Below are positions 8,755-18,859 of a DNA stretch of 64,000 nucleotides, one piece after another. Below the pieces are notes generated by a model. It did no database searches, was not told the origin of the DNA, and saw only the letters and a program-made list of their open reading frames with translations. This DNA comes from Sulfurovum sp. (GTDB lineage Bacteria > Campylobacterota > Campylobacteria > Campylobacterales > Sulfurovaceae), in the NCBI GenBank assembly GCA_027049035.1, contig JALTVI010000018.1, positions 155,691-219,690 of the forward strand. The letters run 5' to 3'. Position 1 is the first letter of the stretch. The number at the start of each line of letters is the position of its first letter. The translations under genes were made by a program, and so were the position numbers.

Positions 8755-9093
8755 ATGAGTAGAGCACTATTGAAATTTGTAAGAGTATCACCTACAAAAG
8801 CAAGACTGATCGCAAGAGAAGTTCAGGGAATGAATGCCGAGCTGGCACTCGCTTCACTGGAGTTCATGCCGAACAAGGCTGCAGGCATCATCTCGAAAGT
8901 GATCGCGTCTGCGGTTGCAAACGGTGACTACGAGCCTGAAGAAGTCGAAATCACTTCATGCAGAGTCGACAAAGCGGCAGTAATGAAAAGATGGAGACCC
9001 AGAGCAAGAGGTACTGCGTCAAGAATCATTAAACCAACGGCACACATTCTTGTAGAAGTTGCGCCGGCGAAAAAAGATGGAAAGGAAGCATAA
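8755..9093 (+). CDS. rplV: 50S ribosomal protein L22
   Basis: 112 residues; [17 protein letters not shown] and the C-terminal beta-hairpin [19 protein letters not shown] that reaches into the exit tunnel (site of macrolide resistance in other species). One base after rpsS; its stop directly abuts the rpsC start. Confidence 0.98.
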   Translation: MSRALLKFVRVSPTKARLIAREVQGMNAELALASLEFMPNKAAGIISKVIASAVANGDYEPEEVEITSCRVDKAAVMKRWRPRARGTASRIIKPTAHILVEVAPAKKDGKEA

Positions 9094-9792
9094 ATGGGTC
9101 AGAAAGTCAATCCGATAGGTCTTAGACTCGGAATCAACAGAAACTGGGAGTCAAGATGGTTCCCGGCCAAAACAAGAGCAGCTGATTTCATCGCAGAAGA
9201 TCACAAGATCAGAAAATTCCTGAAAAAAGAGCTCTTCTATGCGGGTGTTTCCAACATCATCATCGAAAGAACTGTCAAGAAGCTCAGAATCAACATCGTT
9301 ACTGCACGCCCCGGTATCATCATCGGTAAAAAAGGTGCTGACATCGAGAAGCTCAAAGCGACGCTGACCAAGATGCTCGGAAAAGATGTTGCTATCAACA
9401 TTAAAGAAGAGAAGCGTCCTCAGGCATCTGCACAACTTGCAGCCGAGAACGTAGCAACTCAACTCGAGCGTCGTGTTGCCTTCAGACGTGCGATGAAGAA
9501 AGTGATCCAGGGTGCACTCAAATCAGGTGCAAAAGGGATCAAAATTTCTGTATCAGGTAGACTTGGTGGTGCTGAAATGGCAAGAACCGAGTGGTACCTC
9601 GAGGGTCGTGTACCTCTGCATACGCTTAGAGCAAAGATCGATTACGGTTTTGCAGAAGCGCACACTACATACGGAATCATCGGTATCAAAGTATGGATCT
9701 TCAAAGGTGAAGTCCTTGCAAAAGGGATCCAGGCTGAGCCGAAAGAAGAGAAAAAGGGCGGTCGCAGACCTTCCAGAAAGAGAGGTGAATAA
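9094..9792 (+). CDS. rpsC: 30S ribosomal protein S3
   Basis: 232 residues: N-terminal [14 protein letters not shown] domain with [14 protein letters not shown], and the C-terminal signature around [17 protein letters not shown] and [10 protein letters not shown]. Part of the mRNA entry channel. A basic tail ([13 protein letters not shown]) follows, as usual for the family. Confidence 0.98.
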   Translation: MGQKVNPIGLRLGINRNWESRWFPAKTRAADFIAEDHKIRKFLKKELFYAGVSNIIIERTVKKLRINIVTARPGIIIGKKGADIEKLKATLTKMLGKDVAINIKEEKRPQASAQLAAENVATQLERRVAFRRAMKKVIQGALKSGAKGIKISVSGRLGGAEMARTEWYLEGRVPLHTLRAKIDYGFAEAHTTYGIIGIKVWIFKGEVLAKGIQAEPKEEKKGGRRPSRKRGE

Positions 9793-9794
9793 CC

Positions 9795-10220
9795 ATGTTG
9801 ATGCCTAAAAGAACCAAATGGAGAAAGCAGCAGAAGGGTCGTAACCGCGGTAAGTCTTTCAGAGGGAACAAGATCGAATTCGGCGATATCGCGATTAAAG
9901 CGGTAGAAGCCGGACGTATCGACTCCCGCCAGATCGAAGCGGCGCGTATTACGATGACAAGAAAGATCAGCAGAACCGGTAAGACATGGATTCGTGTTTT
10001 CCCTGACAAGCCTCTTACAGCCAAACCACTTGAAACGAGAATGGGTAAAGGTAAAGGTGCTGTTGATAGATGGGTGATGAACATCAAGCCCGGACGTATC
10101 ATCTTTGAAATGGCAGGTGTTGAAGAGTCTCTCGCACGTGAGGCGTTGACACTGGCAATCCATAAACTGCCATTCAAGTGTAAAATCATCACTTCAAAGG
10201 ACAGTAATGAAATATATTGA
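9795..10220 (+). CDS. rplP: 50S ribosomal protein L16
   Basis: 141 residues with an [17 protein letters not shown] start, [17 protein letters not shown] and KLPFKCKI. Binds near the A-site and 5S rRNA. It overlaps rpmC by 14 bases. Confidence 0.98.
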   Translation: MLMPKRTKWRKQQKGRNRGKSFRGNKIEFGDIAIKAVEAGRIDSRQIEAARITMTRKISRTGKTWIRVFPDKPLTAKPLETRMGKGKGAVDRWVMNIKPGRIIFEMAGVEESLAREALTLAIHKLPFKCKIITSKDSNEIY

Positions 10221-10398
10221 TTTGAAAGATAAGAGCGAAGCAGAACTGCTTGAAATGCTCAAAGAGAAGAAACTGGAACTGTTTACACTGAATGCAAAGT
10301 TGAAGACGATGCAGCTGACAAACACTTCAGAGTTGAGAACAGCGAAAAAAGACATCGCCAGAATCCAGACAGCGCTGACTGCTGTAAGATCGAAGTAA
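10207..10398 (+). CDS. rpmC: 50S ribosomal protein L29
   Basis: 63 residues, two-helix protein: [17 protein letters not shown], then [14 protein letters not shown]. Located at the tunnel exit beside L23. The ATG lies inside the end of rplP with AAAGGA upstream. Confidence 0.96.
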   Translation: MKYIDLKDKSEAELLEMLKEKKLELFTLNAKLKTMQLTNTSELRTAKKDIARIQTALTAVRSK

Positions 10399-10408
10399 GG
10401 GGTCACTT

Positions 10409-10657
10409 ATGCCAAAAAGACAAATACAAGGAACTGTGATCAAAAAGGCTGGAGACAAGACTGCAACCGTACTGGTTGAGCGTCGTGTCCTCCACCCAAG
10501 ATATCACAAGACAGTAAAGAGATTCAAGAAATATCTTGTTCACGATGAGAAGAACGATGTGAATGTCGGAGACACGATCACTGCGATCGAGTGTAGACCG
10601 CTTTCCAAGAACAAAAGCTTCAGACTTCTTGAAATCGTGAAGAGAGGAGAGCTGTAA
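10409..10657 (+). CDS. rpsQ: 30S ribosomal protein S17
   Basis: 82 residues; [20 protein letters not shown] and the signature [20 protein letters not shown]-fold primary 16S rRNA-binding protein. Its stop shares one base with the rplN start. Confidence 0.98.
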   Translation: MPKRQIQGTVIKKAGDKTATVLVERRVLHPRYHKTVKRFKKYLVHDEKNDVNVGDTITAIECRPLSKNKSFRLLEIVKRGEL

Positions 10658-11025
10658 TGATCCAGGGATTTACTAGACTGAATGTAGCGGACAACTCCGG
10701 TGCAAAAGAGATTATGTGTATCAAGGTCCTCGGCGGATCGAAAAGAAGATACGCATCTGTAGGTGACGTGATCGTTGCTTCTGTAAAGAAAGCGCTCCCG
10801 ACAGGTAAAGTGAAAAAAGGTAAGGTTGTCAAAGCGGTTGTCGTAAGAACGAAAAAAGAGATCCAGAGAGAAAACGGATCACTCATCAGATTCGACGACA
10901 ACGCGGCGGTAATCATCGACGACAAGAAGGAGCCGATCGGTACACGTATCTTCGGACCTGTCAGTCGTGAAACAAGATATGCAGGGTTTATGAAGATCGT
11001 ATCCCTCGCACCGGAGGTATGGTAA
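10657..11025 (+). CDS. rplN: 50S ribosomal protein L14
   Basis: 122 residues, exactly the usual length, starting [18 protein letters not shown] with the conserved central [21 protein letters not shown]. Contacts 16S rRNA helix 14 at the subunit interface. First gene of the spc part of the cluster; overlaps rpsQ and rplX by one base each. Confidence 0.98.
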   Translation: MIQGFTRLNVADNSGAKEIMCIKVLGGSKRRYASVGDVIVASVKKALPTGKVKKGKVVKAVVVRTKKEIQRENGSLIRFDDNAAVIIDDKKEPIGTRIFGPVSRETRYAGFMKIVSLAPEVW

Positions 11026-11258
11026 TGGCTAAGAAATTCAAGATCAAAAAGGGTGATCAGGTCATGATCATCGCTGGTGACGACAAAGGCAAGACCGGAG
11101 AGGTTCTCCAGGTACTTACCAAGAAAGATGCTGTGATCGTAGCAGGCTGCAAGGTGGCGAAAAAAGCTGTCAAGCCTAGCGAGCAGAACAAAGAGGGTGG
11201 ATTTGCCAACAAAGAGATGCCGATCCATATCTCAAACGTAAAAAAAGTAGAGGGTTAA
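11025..11258 (+). CDS. rplX: 50S ribosomal protein L24
   Basis: 77 residues from the ATG at 11025, chosen over 11019 because GGAGG (11013-11017) is 7 bases upstream and [13 protein letters not shown] is the family start. KOW motif [16 protein letters not shown] is present. Assembly initiator protein of the 50S subunit. Shorter than the E. coli protein (104), as is typical for Campylobacterota. Confidence 0.96.
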   Translation: MAKKFKIKKGDQVMIIAGDDKGKTGEVLQVLTKKDAVIVAGCKVAKKAVKPSEQNKEGGFANKEMPIHISNVKKVEG

Positions 11259-11262
11259 TCCT

Positions 11263-11808
11263 ATGAGTAGAATGAAGCAAAAGTACAATGACATCGTACC
11301 TGCACTGCGCGAAGAGTGCGGGGTGAAAAACCCGATGCAGACACCGAAGCTTGAAAAGATCGTCATCTCTGTCGGTGCCGGTGAAGAGGGAAGAGATTCT
11401 AAACTCATCGCCAATATGGCAGATACTATCTCTCTTATCGCAGGACAGAAAGCGGTTATCGTCAACGCCAAGAAATCCGTTGCTGGATTTAAAGCAAGAG
11501 AAGGTGCGCCGTCAGGGATCAGAGTGACACTCAGAGGAGAGAATATGTATAACTTCTTTGACAAGCTCGTCTCCATCGCACTGCCGAGAGTGAAAGACTT
11601 CAGAGGAGTGCCGAGAAAAGGCTTTGACGGTCGTGGTAACTATAACTTCGGTCTTCAGGAGCAGCTGATGTTCCCGGAAGTCGATTATGACAGTATTATC
11701 AAGACACATGGTATGAACATCACGATTGTCACCAACACTGAAGATGACAAAGAAGCATTCACGCTTTTAGAGAAGCTTGGTATGCCTTTCGCTAAAGGGA
11801 GAAACTAA
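11263..11808 (+). CDS. rplE: 50S ribosomal protein L5
   Basis: 181 residues; [37 protein letters not shown], and RDFRGV-type loop ([20 protein letters not shown]). Binds 5S rRNA and the P-site tRNA elbow. Overlaps rpsN by one base. Confidence 0.98.
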   Translation: MSRMKQKYNDIVPALREECGVKNPMQTPKLEKIVISVGAGEEGRDSKLIANMADTISLIAGQKAVIVNAKKSVAGFKAREGAPSGIRVTLRGENMYNFFDKLVSIALPRVKDFRGVPRKGFDGRGNYNFGLQEQLMFPEVDYDSIIKTHGMNITIVTNTEDDKEAFTLLEKLGMPFAKGRN

Positions 11809-11993
11809 TGGCTAAGAAATCGATGATTGCAAAGCAGAAGAGAAAACCTAAGTTCGCTGTTCAGGCGTACACCAGATGTAACATCTGCGGAAGACCGCAC
11901 TCTGTCTACAGAGACTTCGGTATCTGCCGTATTTGTTTGAGAAAAATGGCCAATGAAGGTCTTATTCCCGGAATGCGTAAAGCAAGCTGGTAA
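11808..11993 (+). CDS. rpsN: 30S ribosomal protein S14, zinc-binding type
   Basis: 61 residues, the short type Z form. Two CxxC pairs (CNIC and CRIC) form the zinc site; the end IPGMRKASW is canonical. The presence of the C+ form implies zinc dependence. No second, zinc-free copy is seen in this window. Confidence 0.98.
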   Translation: MAKKSMIAKQKRKPKFAVQAYTRCNICGRPHSVYRDFGICRICLRKMANEGLIPGMRKASW

Positions 11994-12006
11994 GGAGAAG
12001 TAAAAG

Positions 12007-12402
12007 ATGATGACAGATATAATTGCAGACTCACTGACTCGTATCAGAAACGCTGCGCAGAGAAAACTGGATGTTACGACACTTCTTCACTCCAATATGA
12101 TCGAGGCGATTGTACAGATCTTTGTTGACAAAGGGTACCTCGAGAGTTACAAAGTGAAAGAAGACGGCAACAAGAAGACGATCAAAGTCGTACTGAAGTA
12201 TGACGAGAACGAAAAGAGCGTGATCAACGAGATCACAAAGATCTCCAAGCCCGGAAGACGTGTTCACAAGGGTAAAGACGAGATCAGAACATTCAAGAAC
12301 GGTTACGGTACACTGGTTGTTTCTACAAGCCAAGGCGTACTTGCCAACGATGAAGCGTACAAGCGCGGTATCGGCGGCGAAGTAATCTGTAGTATTTGGT
12401 AA
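12007..12402 (+). CDS. rpsH: 30S ribosomal protein S8
   Basis: 131 residues; [17 protein letters not shown] at the start and the signature [19 protein letters not shown]. Central 16S-binding protein and, in E. coli, the spc-operon repressor. Two tandem ATGs (12007, 12010) make the first residue uncertain; GGAGAAG precedes them. Confidence 0.98.
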   Translation: MMTDIIADSLTRIRNAAQRKLDVTTLLHSNMIEAIVQIFVDKGYLESYKVKEDGNKKTIKVVLKYDENEKSVINEITKISKPGRRVHKGKDEIRTFKNGYGTLVVSTSQGVLANDEAYKRGIGGEVICSIW

Positions 12403-12411
12403 GGAGACAAG

Positions 12412-12948
12412 ATGTCAAGAATAGGAAAAAGACCAGTAACTGTCGCTAGCGGTATTGAGGTATCTCTCGACGGTACGACTCTCGTGGCTAAAAAAGGCAA
12501 TCTTGAAAAGAGACTTGAGACACACGGACGTGTCGGTGTGAACATCGACGGCAACGAAGTGACTTTCATCAGAAAAGGTGACGACAAGCAGTCCGCCGCT
12601 TTCTGGGGAACCTACAGAGCGCTTTTCAACAATATCATCATCGGTCTTGACAAGGGCTTCCAGAAGTCACTCGAGATCAACGGTGTCGGTTACAGAGCGG
12701 CAGTCCAGGGCAAAACACTCAACCTGCAGCTTGGGTTCTCGCACGACATCAACTTCGAGATTCCCGAAGGGCTCGAAATCACTGTCGACAAGAACATCAT
12801 TACCATCAAGGGTACTGACAAGCAGGCAGTAGGACAGGCAGCAGCCGAGATCAGAGCATACAGACCACCTGAGCCTTACAAAGGAAAAGGTGTGAAGTAC
12901 ACAGATGAAGTTATCATCAGAAAAGCCGGTAAAGCGGCCGGTAAGTAA
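12412..12948 (+). CDS. rplF: 50S ribosomal protein L6
   Basis: 178 residues; [35 protein letters not shown] and the C-terminal signature [11 protein letters not shown]. Sits near the factor-binding site of the 50S. GGAGACAAG precedes the ATG. Confidence 0.98.
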   Translation: MSRIGKRPVTVASGIEVSLDGTTLVAKKGNLEKRLETHGRVGVNIDGNEVTFIRKGDDKQSAAFWGTYRALFNNIIIGLDKGFQKSLEINGVGYRAAVQGKTLNLQLGFSHDINFEIPEGLEITVDKNIITIKGTDKQAVGQAAAEIRAYRPPEPYKGKGVKYTDEVIIRKAGKAAGK

Positions 12949-12958
12949 GGGGCGATAG

Positions 12959-13315
12959 ATGTTAAAAAGTATTCAGAAAAGAAAAAACAAACTTCGCGCT
13001 CAGAGAAAAGCAAGGGTAAGAGGCAAGATCTTCGGTACAGCCGAACTGCCTAGACTCTCAATCTACAAGTCAAACAAGCACGTCTACGCTCAGGCGATCG
13101 ATGACAATGCAGGTGCGACACTTGCTGCAGTTGACGGTAGAAAGCTTGGACTCAAAGCGAACAGAGAAGACGCGAAGAAAGTGGCTGCCGAAATGGCAAA
13201 AGCCCTTGCTTCTAAAAACATTGAGACAGTTGTATTTGACAGAAACGGTTACCTCTACCATGGTGTCGTTGCCGCATTCGCAGATGGCCTCAGAGAAGCC
13301 GGAATTAAGTTTTAA
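12959..13315 (+). CDS. rplR: 50S ribosomal protein L18
   Basis: 118 residues; basic N-terminus with [18 protein letters not shown], then [12 protein letters not shown] and the closing [20 protein letters not shown]. 5S rRNA-binding protein. Confidence 0.98.
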   Translation: MLKSIQKRKNKLRAQRKARVRGKIFGTAELPRLSIYKSNKHVYAQAIDDNAGATLAAVDGRKLGLKANREDAKKVAAEMAKALASKNIETVVFDRNGYLYHGVVAAFADGLREAGIKF

Positions 13316-13321
13316 GGAAGC

Positions 13322-13771
13322 ATGATGGAAAATCAAGAAATCGAAAAAGAATTCGAAGAAGTGATCGTAAACATCGGTCGTGTTACCAAGGTTGTCAAGG
13401 GTGGTAGACGATTCAGATTCACCGCACTTGTCGTCATCGGTGACAAAAAAGGTAACGTCGGTTACGGATACGGAAAAGCCAAAGAGGTTCCCGACGCGAT
13501 CAAGAAAGCGGTTGATGATGCACACAAGAACCTTGTGAAAGTCAACATCAAGGGAACGACGATCGCACACGACATCGAGCACAAGTTCAATGCAAGCCGC
13601 ATCGTTCTGCGCCCGGCGAGTGAAGGTACAGGGGTTATCGCAGGTGGAGCTGCACGTCCGGTACTCGAACTTGCAGGTGTACAGGACGTTCTGTGCAAAT
13701 CGATCGGTTCAAACAACCCAAATAACCTGGTAAGATGTACGATTCAGGCGCTTACCAGAATCAAATCGTAA
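13322..13771 (+). CDS. rpsE: 30S ribosomal protein S5
   Basis: 149 residues; N-terminal dsRNA-binding-like domain with [20 protein letters not shown] and [17 protein letters not shown], then [19 protein letters not shown]. Decoding-accuracy protein. It is followed directly by rplO: rpmD (L30), usually between them in other phyla, is absent, as expected for Campylobacterota. Confidence 0.98.
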   Translation: MMENQEIEKEFEEVIVNIGRVTKVVKGGRRFRFTALVVIGDKKGNVGYGYGKAKEVPDAIKKAVDDAHKNLVKVNIKGTTIAHDIEHKFNASRIVLRPASEGTGVIAGGAARPVLELAGVQDVLCKSIGSNNPNNLVRCTIQALTRIKS

Positions 13772-13781
13772 GGGGTCTAGT

Positions 13782-14180
13782 ATGGGTCTACATAATTTAC
13801 AGCCGGCACCCGGTTCTACTCGCAACAGAAAGAGAGTAGGCCGCGGTCAGGGTTCAGGTACAGGTAAGACAGCAGGTCGCGGTAACAAGGGTCAGAAAGC
13901 AAGATCCGGTTACAGCAAGAAAAGAGGTTTCGAGGGTGGTCAGATGCCACTGCAGAAGAGACTTCCAAAAGTCGGATTCACCTCAAAAGTTGAAAAGCCG
14001 TACGTTATCAACGTCGACAAGATCAAAGCGGTAGCAGCACTTGATGAGATCACACTTGAAACAATCAAGGGTATACACAAACTGCAAAAAACTGTAACCA
14101 GAGTCAAACTCATCGGTACATCTGCAAAAGATCTTGCAAGCAAGATCAAAGATGACGCTGTTACTACAAGCGGAAAATAA
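13782..14180 (+). CDS. rplO: 50S ribosomal protein L15
   Basis: 132 residues; start [20 protein letters not shown], Gly-rich loop [14 protein letters not shown] and [17 protein letters not shown]. Somewhat shorter than E. coli L15 (144). Ends two bases before secY. Confidence 0.98.
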   Translation: MGLHNLQPAPGSTRNRKRVGRGQGSGTGKTAGRGNKGQKARSGYSKKRGFEGGQMPLQKRLPKVGFTSKVEKPYVINVDKIKAVAALDEITLETIKGIHKLQKTVTRVKLIGTSAKDLASKIKDDAVTTSGK

Positions 14181-14182
14181 CC

Positions 14183-15445
14183 ATGGGTAACGCTTTAACT
14201 CAAAAAATCCTGATTACATTGGGATTCCTTTTTGCGTACAGAGTTTTAGCCTATATTCCTACTCCGGGAGTTGATTTGAATGTTATCAAAGAGTTCTTTG
14301 ACAACAACTCGAACAACGCCCTCGGGATGATGAACATGTTCTCCGGTAATGCCGTGAGCAGACTGAGCATCATCTCGTTAGGTATTATGCCTTACATCAC
14401 TGCTTCCATCGTTATGGAACTCCTCGCAGCAACCTTCCCTACACTTGGCCAGATGAAAAAAGAGCGTGACGGTATGCAGAAGTATATGCAGATCATCCGT
14501 TATTTCACCATCTTCATTACCGTCGTTCAGGCGATCGGTGTATCGATGGGACTGCAGAGTATGACAGGACGCGGAGGCGAGAGTGCCGTAATGATCGACC
14601 CTATCACCTTTACCGTTCTTGCAACCTTCTCGATGCTGACAGGTACGATGCTGCTGATGTGGATCGGTGAGCAGATTACCCAGAAGGGTATCGGTAACGG
14701 TATCTCTCTGATCATCTTCGCCGGTATCGTTTCGGGAATCCCTGCAGCGATCGGCAACACGATCCGTGCGGTCAACGCCGGTGAGATGAACTTCCTGCTG
14801 GTGCTGGCGATTTTGGCGGTCGTACTTGTGACGATCCTTGCGATCATCTACGTGGAACTGGGAGAGCGCCGTGTGCCCATCTCCTATTCTCGTAAAACGA
14901 TCATGCAGAACCAGACTAAGCGTGTGATGAACTACATCCCGATCAAAGTGAACCTCTCCGGGGTCATTCCTCCGATCTTCGCTTCGGCAGTGTTGATGTT
15001 CCCTCTGACGATGCTTCAGGCAAGCAGCAACCCGATTTTGACAGCGATTGCCGATGCGCTTTCACCAGGCGGCATTGTCTTTAACATCGCGACATTCATT
15101 CTGGTTGTCTTCTTTGCATTCTTTTACGCTTCAATCGCGTTCAATGCCAAAGATATCGCCGACAACCTGAAGCGTCAGGGTGGATTCATTCCGGGTGTAA
15201 GACCCGGTGAGCACACCAAAGAGTTCCTTAACGAGGTGGCAAGCCGTCTGACAGTATGGGGTGCGATCTATCTCGGTATCATCTCCACAGTACCGTTTGC
15301 AATCATCTCCGGAATGGGTGCGAGCTTCTACTTCGGTGGGGTTTCCGTACTGATTATTGTCCAGGTTGCACTTGACACAATGCGAAAGATAGAAGCGCAG
15401 CGTACGATGAACCAGTATGATACACTGGGTAACGTAGGTCTCTAA
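14183..15445 (+). CDS. secY: Protein translocase subunit SecY
   Basis: 420 residues, ten predicted membrane helices. Channel protein of the Sec translocon in the inner membrane. Visible motifs: the plug/TM2 region SRLSIISLGIMPYITASI, EQITQKGIGNGISLIIFAG and GERRVPISYSRK in the cytosolic loop, and RPGEHTKEFL. Overlaps map by one base, the usual order in this phylum. Confidence 0.98.
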   Translation: MGNALTQKILITLGFLFAYRVLAYIPTPGVDLNVIKEFFDNNSNNALGMMNMFSGNAVSRLSIISLGIMPYITASIVMELLAATFPTLGQMKKERDGMQKYMQIIRYFTIFITVVQAIGVSMGLQSMTGRGGESAVMIDPITFTVLATFSMLTGTMLLMWIGEQITQKGIGNGISLIIFAGIVSGIPAAIGNTIRAVNAGEMNFLLVLAILAVVLVTILAIIYVELGERRVPISYSRKTIMQNQTKRVMNYIPIKVNLSGVIPPIFASAVLMFPLTMLQASSNPILTAIADALSPGGIVFNIATFILVVFFAFFYASIAFNAKDIADNLKRQGGFIPGVRPGEHTKEFLNEVASRLTVWGAIYLGIISTVPFAIISGMGASFYFGGVSVLIIVQVALDTMRKIEAQRTMNQYDTLGNVGL

Positions 15446-16212
15446 TGGCTATTGCAATTCGAAAACCCGACGAGATCGCCAAGCTCAAAGCAGCCGGCGA
15501 GATTGTCGGCAATACACTTCAGTATCTCCAATCTATTGTAAAACCCGGTATGACACTCAAAGAGATCGATGAACTTGGGGAAGCCTACATCCGTGAAGCG
15601 GGAGCCGTTCCCTCTTTCAAGGGACTCTACGGCTTTACCGGCTCGGTCTGTACCTCACTCAACGAAGTCTGTATTCACGGTGTTCCCGACAATACGGTCG
15701 TCAAAGAGGGTGACATTCTGGGGCTGGATATCGGTACGAAACTCGACGGTTACTACGGCGATGCGGCAATTACGATGCCAATCGGTGAAGTGCCTGAACC
15801 CGACACAAAGCTCATTGCATGTGCTAAAGGCGCACTCTATCATGCCATCGAGCAGATCAAACCCGGAATGCGCTTCAAAGAGCTTACCAAGATTCTGGAA
15901 GACTACATTACCGAAGCGGGATTCGTACCGCTTCGCGACTACTGCGGTCACGGCATCGGCACCAAGCCGCATGACGAACCAAACATCCCCAACTATCTTG
16001 AGGGTAAACCCAACCAGGGACCCAAGATAAAGAACGGGATGGTCTTCTGTCTCGAGCCTATGGTGTGCCAGAAGAGTGGCAACCCGGTGCTGCTTGAGGA
16101 TGAGTGGTCGGTAGTGAGTGACGACGGTCTTCGGACCGCGCACTATGAGCATCAGGTAGCGGTGGTTGACGGCAAGGCTGTCATCCTCACGGAAGCAACG
16201 GCTTCTTCGTAA
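15445..16212 (+). CDS. map: Methionine aminopeptidase, type I
   Basis: 255 residues. Removes N-terminal Met from nascent proteins. Metal ligands of the pita-bread fold are visible: [16 protein letters not shown] (two Asp), [16 protein letters not shown] (His), LEPM (Glu) and the final EHQVAV region (Glu in EHQ context). Start overlaps the secY stop by one base. Confidence 0.97.
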   Translation: MAIAIRKPDEIAKLKAAGEIVGNTLQYLQSIVKPGMTLKEIDELGEAYIREAGAVPSFKGLYGFTGSVCTSLNEVCIHGVPDNTVVKEGDILGLDIGTKLDGYYGDAAITMPIGEVPEPDTKLIACAKGALYHAIEQIKPGMRFKELTKILEDYITEAGFVPLRDYCGHGIGTKPHDEPNIPNYLEGKPNQGPKIKNGMVFCLEPMVCQKSGNPVLLEDEWSVVSDDGLRTAHYEHQVAVVDGKAVILTEATASS

Positions 16213-16231
16213 ACGAAAAAGGATAGACGAC

Positions 16232-16450
16232 ATGGCAAAAGATGACGTAATCGAAATCGACGGAAAAGTGGTAGAAGCGTTGCCCAACGCAACCTTCAGA
16301 GTAGAGCTGGATAACGGACATGTGGTACTCTGCCACATCGCCGGAAAGATGCGTATGCACTACATCAAGATCCTCCCCGGCGACAAGGTAAAAGTTGAAC
16401 TGACTCCATACAGCCTTGACAAAGGTCGTATCACTTTTAGGTACAAATAA
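16232..16450 (+). CDS. infA: Translation initiation factor IF-1
   Basis: 72 residues, OB-fold protein of standard length ([43 protein letters not shown]). The ATG at 16232 follows AAAAAGGATAGACGAC; a longer frame from 16166 reads through the end of map in another phase. In relatives infA is followed closely by rpmJ; here about 3.5 kb of foreign-looking DNA intervenes. Confidence 0.97.
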   Translation: MAKDDVIEIDGKVVEALPNATFRVELDNGHVVLCHIAGKMRMHYIKILPGDKVKVELTPYSLDKGRITFRYK

Positions 16451-16456
16451 AACCGC

Positions 16457-16478
16457 ATGGTGCGTGGCAACGCACCAT
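16457..16478 (+). terminator. Hairpin after infA
   Basis: ATGGTGCGT, loop GGCA, ACGCACCAT: a perfect 9-bp stem 6 bases after the infA stop. No T-run follows, so it could be a terminator-like or RNA-stabilising element. It marks the left edge of the inserted DNA. Confidence 0.5.
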
Positions 16479-16545
16479 ATATGCAATGTTTGCAAAGTTA
16501 TAAGTGATGTAAGCTTTGGACATATTGCCTTAATATTTGTTAGTA

Positions 16546-16551
16546 TATAAT
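16546..16551 (+). promoter_or_regulatory. -10 box driving the inserted two-gene unit
   Basis: TATAAT in TAGTATATAATAC, with TTGCCT 15 bases upstream as a poor -35. It predicts a start near 16558, at the Shine-Dalgarno (AAGGA, 16558-16562), so the leader would be very short. It suggests the insert is transcribed on its own as well as by read-through. Confidence 0.5.
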
Positions 16552-16567
16552 ACATAGAAGGATGAAT

Positions 16568-18859
16568 ATGACAACTTTGGATAAAGGCATCTTTGATTTA
16601 CCGGTACTACAAGAATATTATCGTTCAACAGAAAATATTAATCGTTTATATAACTATAAACGTGAACAGCTAACTGATGAGTGGATAGATTTTAATACTG
16701 ATATTGCAAAGTCGTTAGTGTATTTATATTCCTATTTTATTTGTTTAGATAAAGAGGTACAAGATAAGTTTTCAAATAAAGAAGAAAAAATCATATCCAG
16801 TAGGTATCTTTCATTTTATTATGATTTCATAGTTTCAAAACCATCAAACACTATTTTTACAGAAACTCAAAAGAAATCACTTAAAGATCCGTATCCGTTA
16901 AATGCAGTAGGGATTAGTAAGATAGCCAAAGAACTTTATGTGTATGTTAATAATGCACCTACTCAATTCAATTTAATAGTTGATCAACATTTCAATGCAC
17001 TACTTCATAAGCTATTCCACAAGGCATTTTCTTTTTATGAATTTATTTTTTCAGGAAATGAAGGTGTCTTTGCAAAATTTGAATATAACCATATACTATT
17101 CGATAGGATTGCTAGCTTTTATCAAAAAAGCATAGAAAATTTGGGTAGTAGTATTAAATTAAGAGATTTGTGCAGTAAAGCAATTGTAGTCAATATTGAA
17201 ATGGCGATATCGAAACAAGCACCAAGTAACTTAAATGCTATTTCTTATAAAGAAGTCTATACTAAATATGTAGAGTTATCAAAAAATAAAAACGATGTAG
17301 CCAAACTTGAGATATTTACTTATATTTTGGCAAATAAATTATGGAAAGTAGATAAAATATTTCAAAATAGTCTTGAAGATCCATTAAATAATGAAAATAA
17401 GCAGATTCAATACTTAGAGAAATTAACCAAGTATATAGATCAATACCTTTCAGTAATTAGACAATTTTATGACAAGATTATTACTGAAAGAACCCTTTAT
17501 GTTGAAGTCGCAAAACTTGATCGAGATTTTATTCATGAGTATATTTTAGAGAAATTTTTAAAGGATATAGAAGAAAGCCCATTGAACACGATAGAAGATA
17601 TTTCAAGCACAAATAGTCAATCTTTTCGAAACTATGTAGTAGAGAATGGTTTAAATACTGTTAGTTATATCAATAAGTATGCGATCAATAACAGGGAACA
17701 CGAAAGATTTAAATTTTATAGAGTGATAGCCAAAGCAAAGGATTGGAACGAAATATCAATATTTATTGATTTGATGCATGCAAAGATAAAATCACAATAT
17801 AGTCCAGACGATTTTGAAAAAATACATTATATGGGGATTTTACGTTCAGGTTCATTTTTGGCACATGCGTTAAATATACTAAAAATGAATGGAAAAAATA
17901 CACAAATATCAGAGTCAATGTTGAATCACCCCTATCTTACTATTATACCTCGTCATTTGTTTGATAGGGAAAGTAATAATGATCACATAGTAGTATATAT
18001 TGATGAGGCGATAAAAACAGGTTATGGAGTGACAATATCTCATCTATATAGAAAAAAAATGTTACAAAAATATGGATATAATGTAAACACCAAAGATAGC
18101 ATATTTGTTATAGCAAATTTTGATGATTATAAGGAAAAAATAAACTTAAAAATTGACTCAATTAAGTGCAGTCAGTATAGTAATGGCATAGTTCCATCAT
18201 CGTTAAAATATAATTATTTACTTAATTGTTATCGAGATGAAAGGAAGGGAAACGGACACGAATTAATATGTCCTTCGTCTCAACAAGTAAAGTTATCAGA
18301 GAGTGATCAAATCTTTGACTGGCTCACATACTTAAAGAAATTAAAAATAAATGAGACAGATGACAGATCACAAAAAGAAATGCTTAAAGAGAAAGTTTTA
18401 ACTTATGCCAAAGCTGGAGATAATATTTATGATTTTACGAAAGTGATATCAAATAGCTTATTATTGTTTATAATTTGCAAATATTTTGCAAAAAAACTAT
18501 ATGATGATTACTACTCTAAAAGTAAATTGGTTTTTTATGCTGGGTCTATTGAAGGTAAGTTACTGATAGATATAACTGTTTTTGTCTATAAGGTATTATA
18601 TGGAGAAAAAAGCAAAGATCAAACATTTTATATTAATGGAAAAACATTTTCAGCTGAAACTGATGAGGATACTGCATTATTGTTTTTTGATTTAACATAT
18701 ATGTCTGGTGCAACATGTAAAAAAATATTTGATTTAGATGTACATAAAAATTCAAAAAAAAATAAAACTGATTTTGATGTGATTTTTGTATTATTTAGTC
18801 AAAAAAGTGAAATAATATCGGTATGTTATCAAGAGGACATAAAACGTGTTTCTGAATGA
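16568..18859 (+). CDS. Large protein with two phosphoribosyltransferase-like motif sets (candidate defence protein)
   Basis: About 763 residues, no signal peptide or membrane helix. I do not recognise a named family. Residues 1 to about 400 look helical without a motif I know. Then come two type I PRTase-like pairs. First: a glycine loop MGILRSGSFLAHAL (422-435) and a PRPP-loop-like VVYIDEAIKTGYG (475-487; D479, E480, T484, G485). Second: YAGSIEGKLLID (from 657) and LLFFDLTYMSGAT (704-716; D708, S713, G714, T716). Each loop departs from the catalytic consensus: the first lacks the final Thr/Ser, the second lacks the second acidic residue. ATG 16568 is chosen because AAGGA is 5 bases upstream; ATG 16562 overlaps it. 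Sampled lines are 22-30 percent G+C (13/60 at 17281, 18/60 at 18001) against 48 percent (29/60 at 12481) in rplF, indicating transfer. It overlaps the next gene by 14 bases. PRTase-like proteins are known in bacterial conflict systems; defence is my inference. Confidence 0.8.
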   Translation: MTTLDKGIFDLPVLQEYYRSTENINRLYNYKREQLTDEWIDFNTDIAKSLVYLYSYFICLDKEVQDKFSNKEEKIISSRYLSFYYDFIVSKPSNTIFTETQKKSLKDPYPLNAVGISKIAKELYVYVNNAPTQFNLIVDQHFNALLHKLFHKAFSFYEFIFSGNEGVFAKFEYNHILFDRIASFYQKSIENLGSSIKLRDLCSKAIVVNIEMAISKQAPSNLNAISYKEVYTKYVELSKNKNDVAKLEIFTYILANKLWKVDKIFQNSLEDPLNNENKQIQYLEKLTKYIDQYLSVIRQFYDKIITERTLYVEVAKLDRDFIHEYILEKFLKDIEESPLNTIEDISSTNSQSFRNYVVENGLNTVSYINKYAINNREHERFKFYRVIAKAKDWNEISIFIDLMHAKIKSQYSPDDFEKIHYMGILRSGSFLAHALNILKMNGKNTQISESMLNHPYLTIIPRHLFDRESNNDHIVVYIDEAIKTGYGVTISHLYRKKMLQKYGYNVNTKDSIFVIANFDDYKEKINLKIDSIKCSQYSNGIVPSSLKYNYLLNCYRDERKGNGHELICPSSQQVKLSESDQIFDWLTYLKKLKINETDDRSQKEMLKEKVLTYAKAGDNIYDFTKVISNSLLLFIICKYFAKKLYDDYYSKSKLVFYAGSIEGKLLIDITVFVYKVLYGEKSKDQTFYINGKTFSAETDEDTALLFFDLTYMSGATCKKIFDLDVHKNSKKNKTDFDVIFVLFSQKSEIISVCYQEDIKRVSE

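Noticed and set aside
16562..16567. ATG at 16562 as start of the PRTase-like gene
   Set aside because: It overlaps the Shine-Dalgarno; ATG 16568 has proper spacing.
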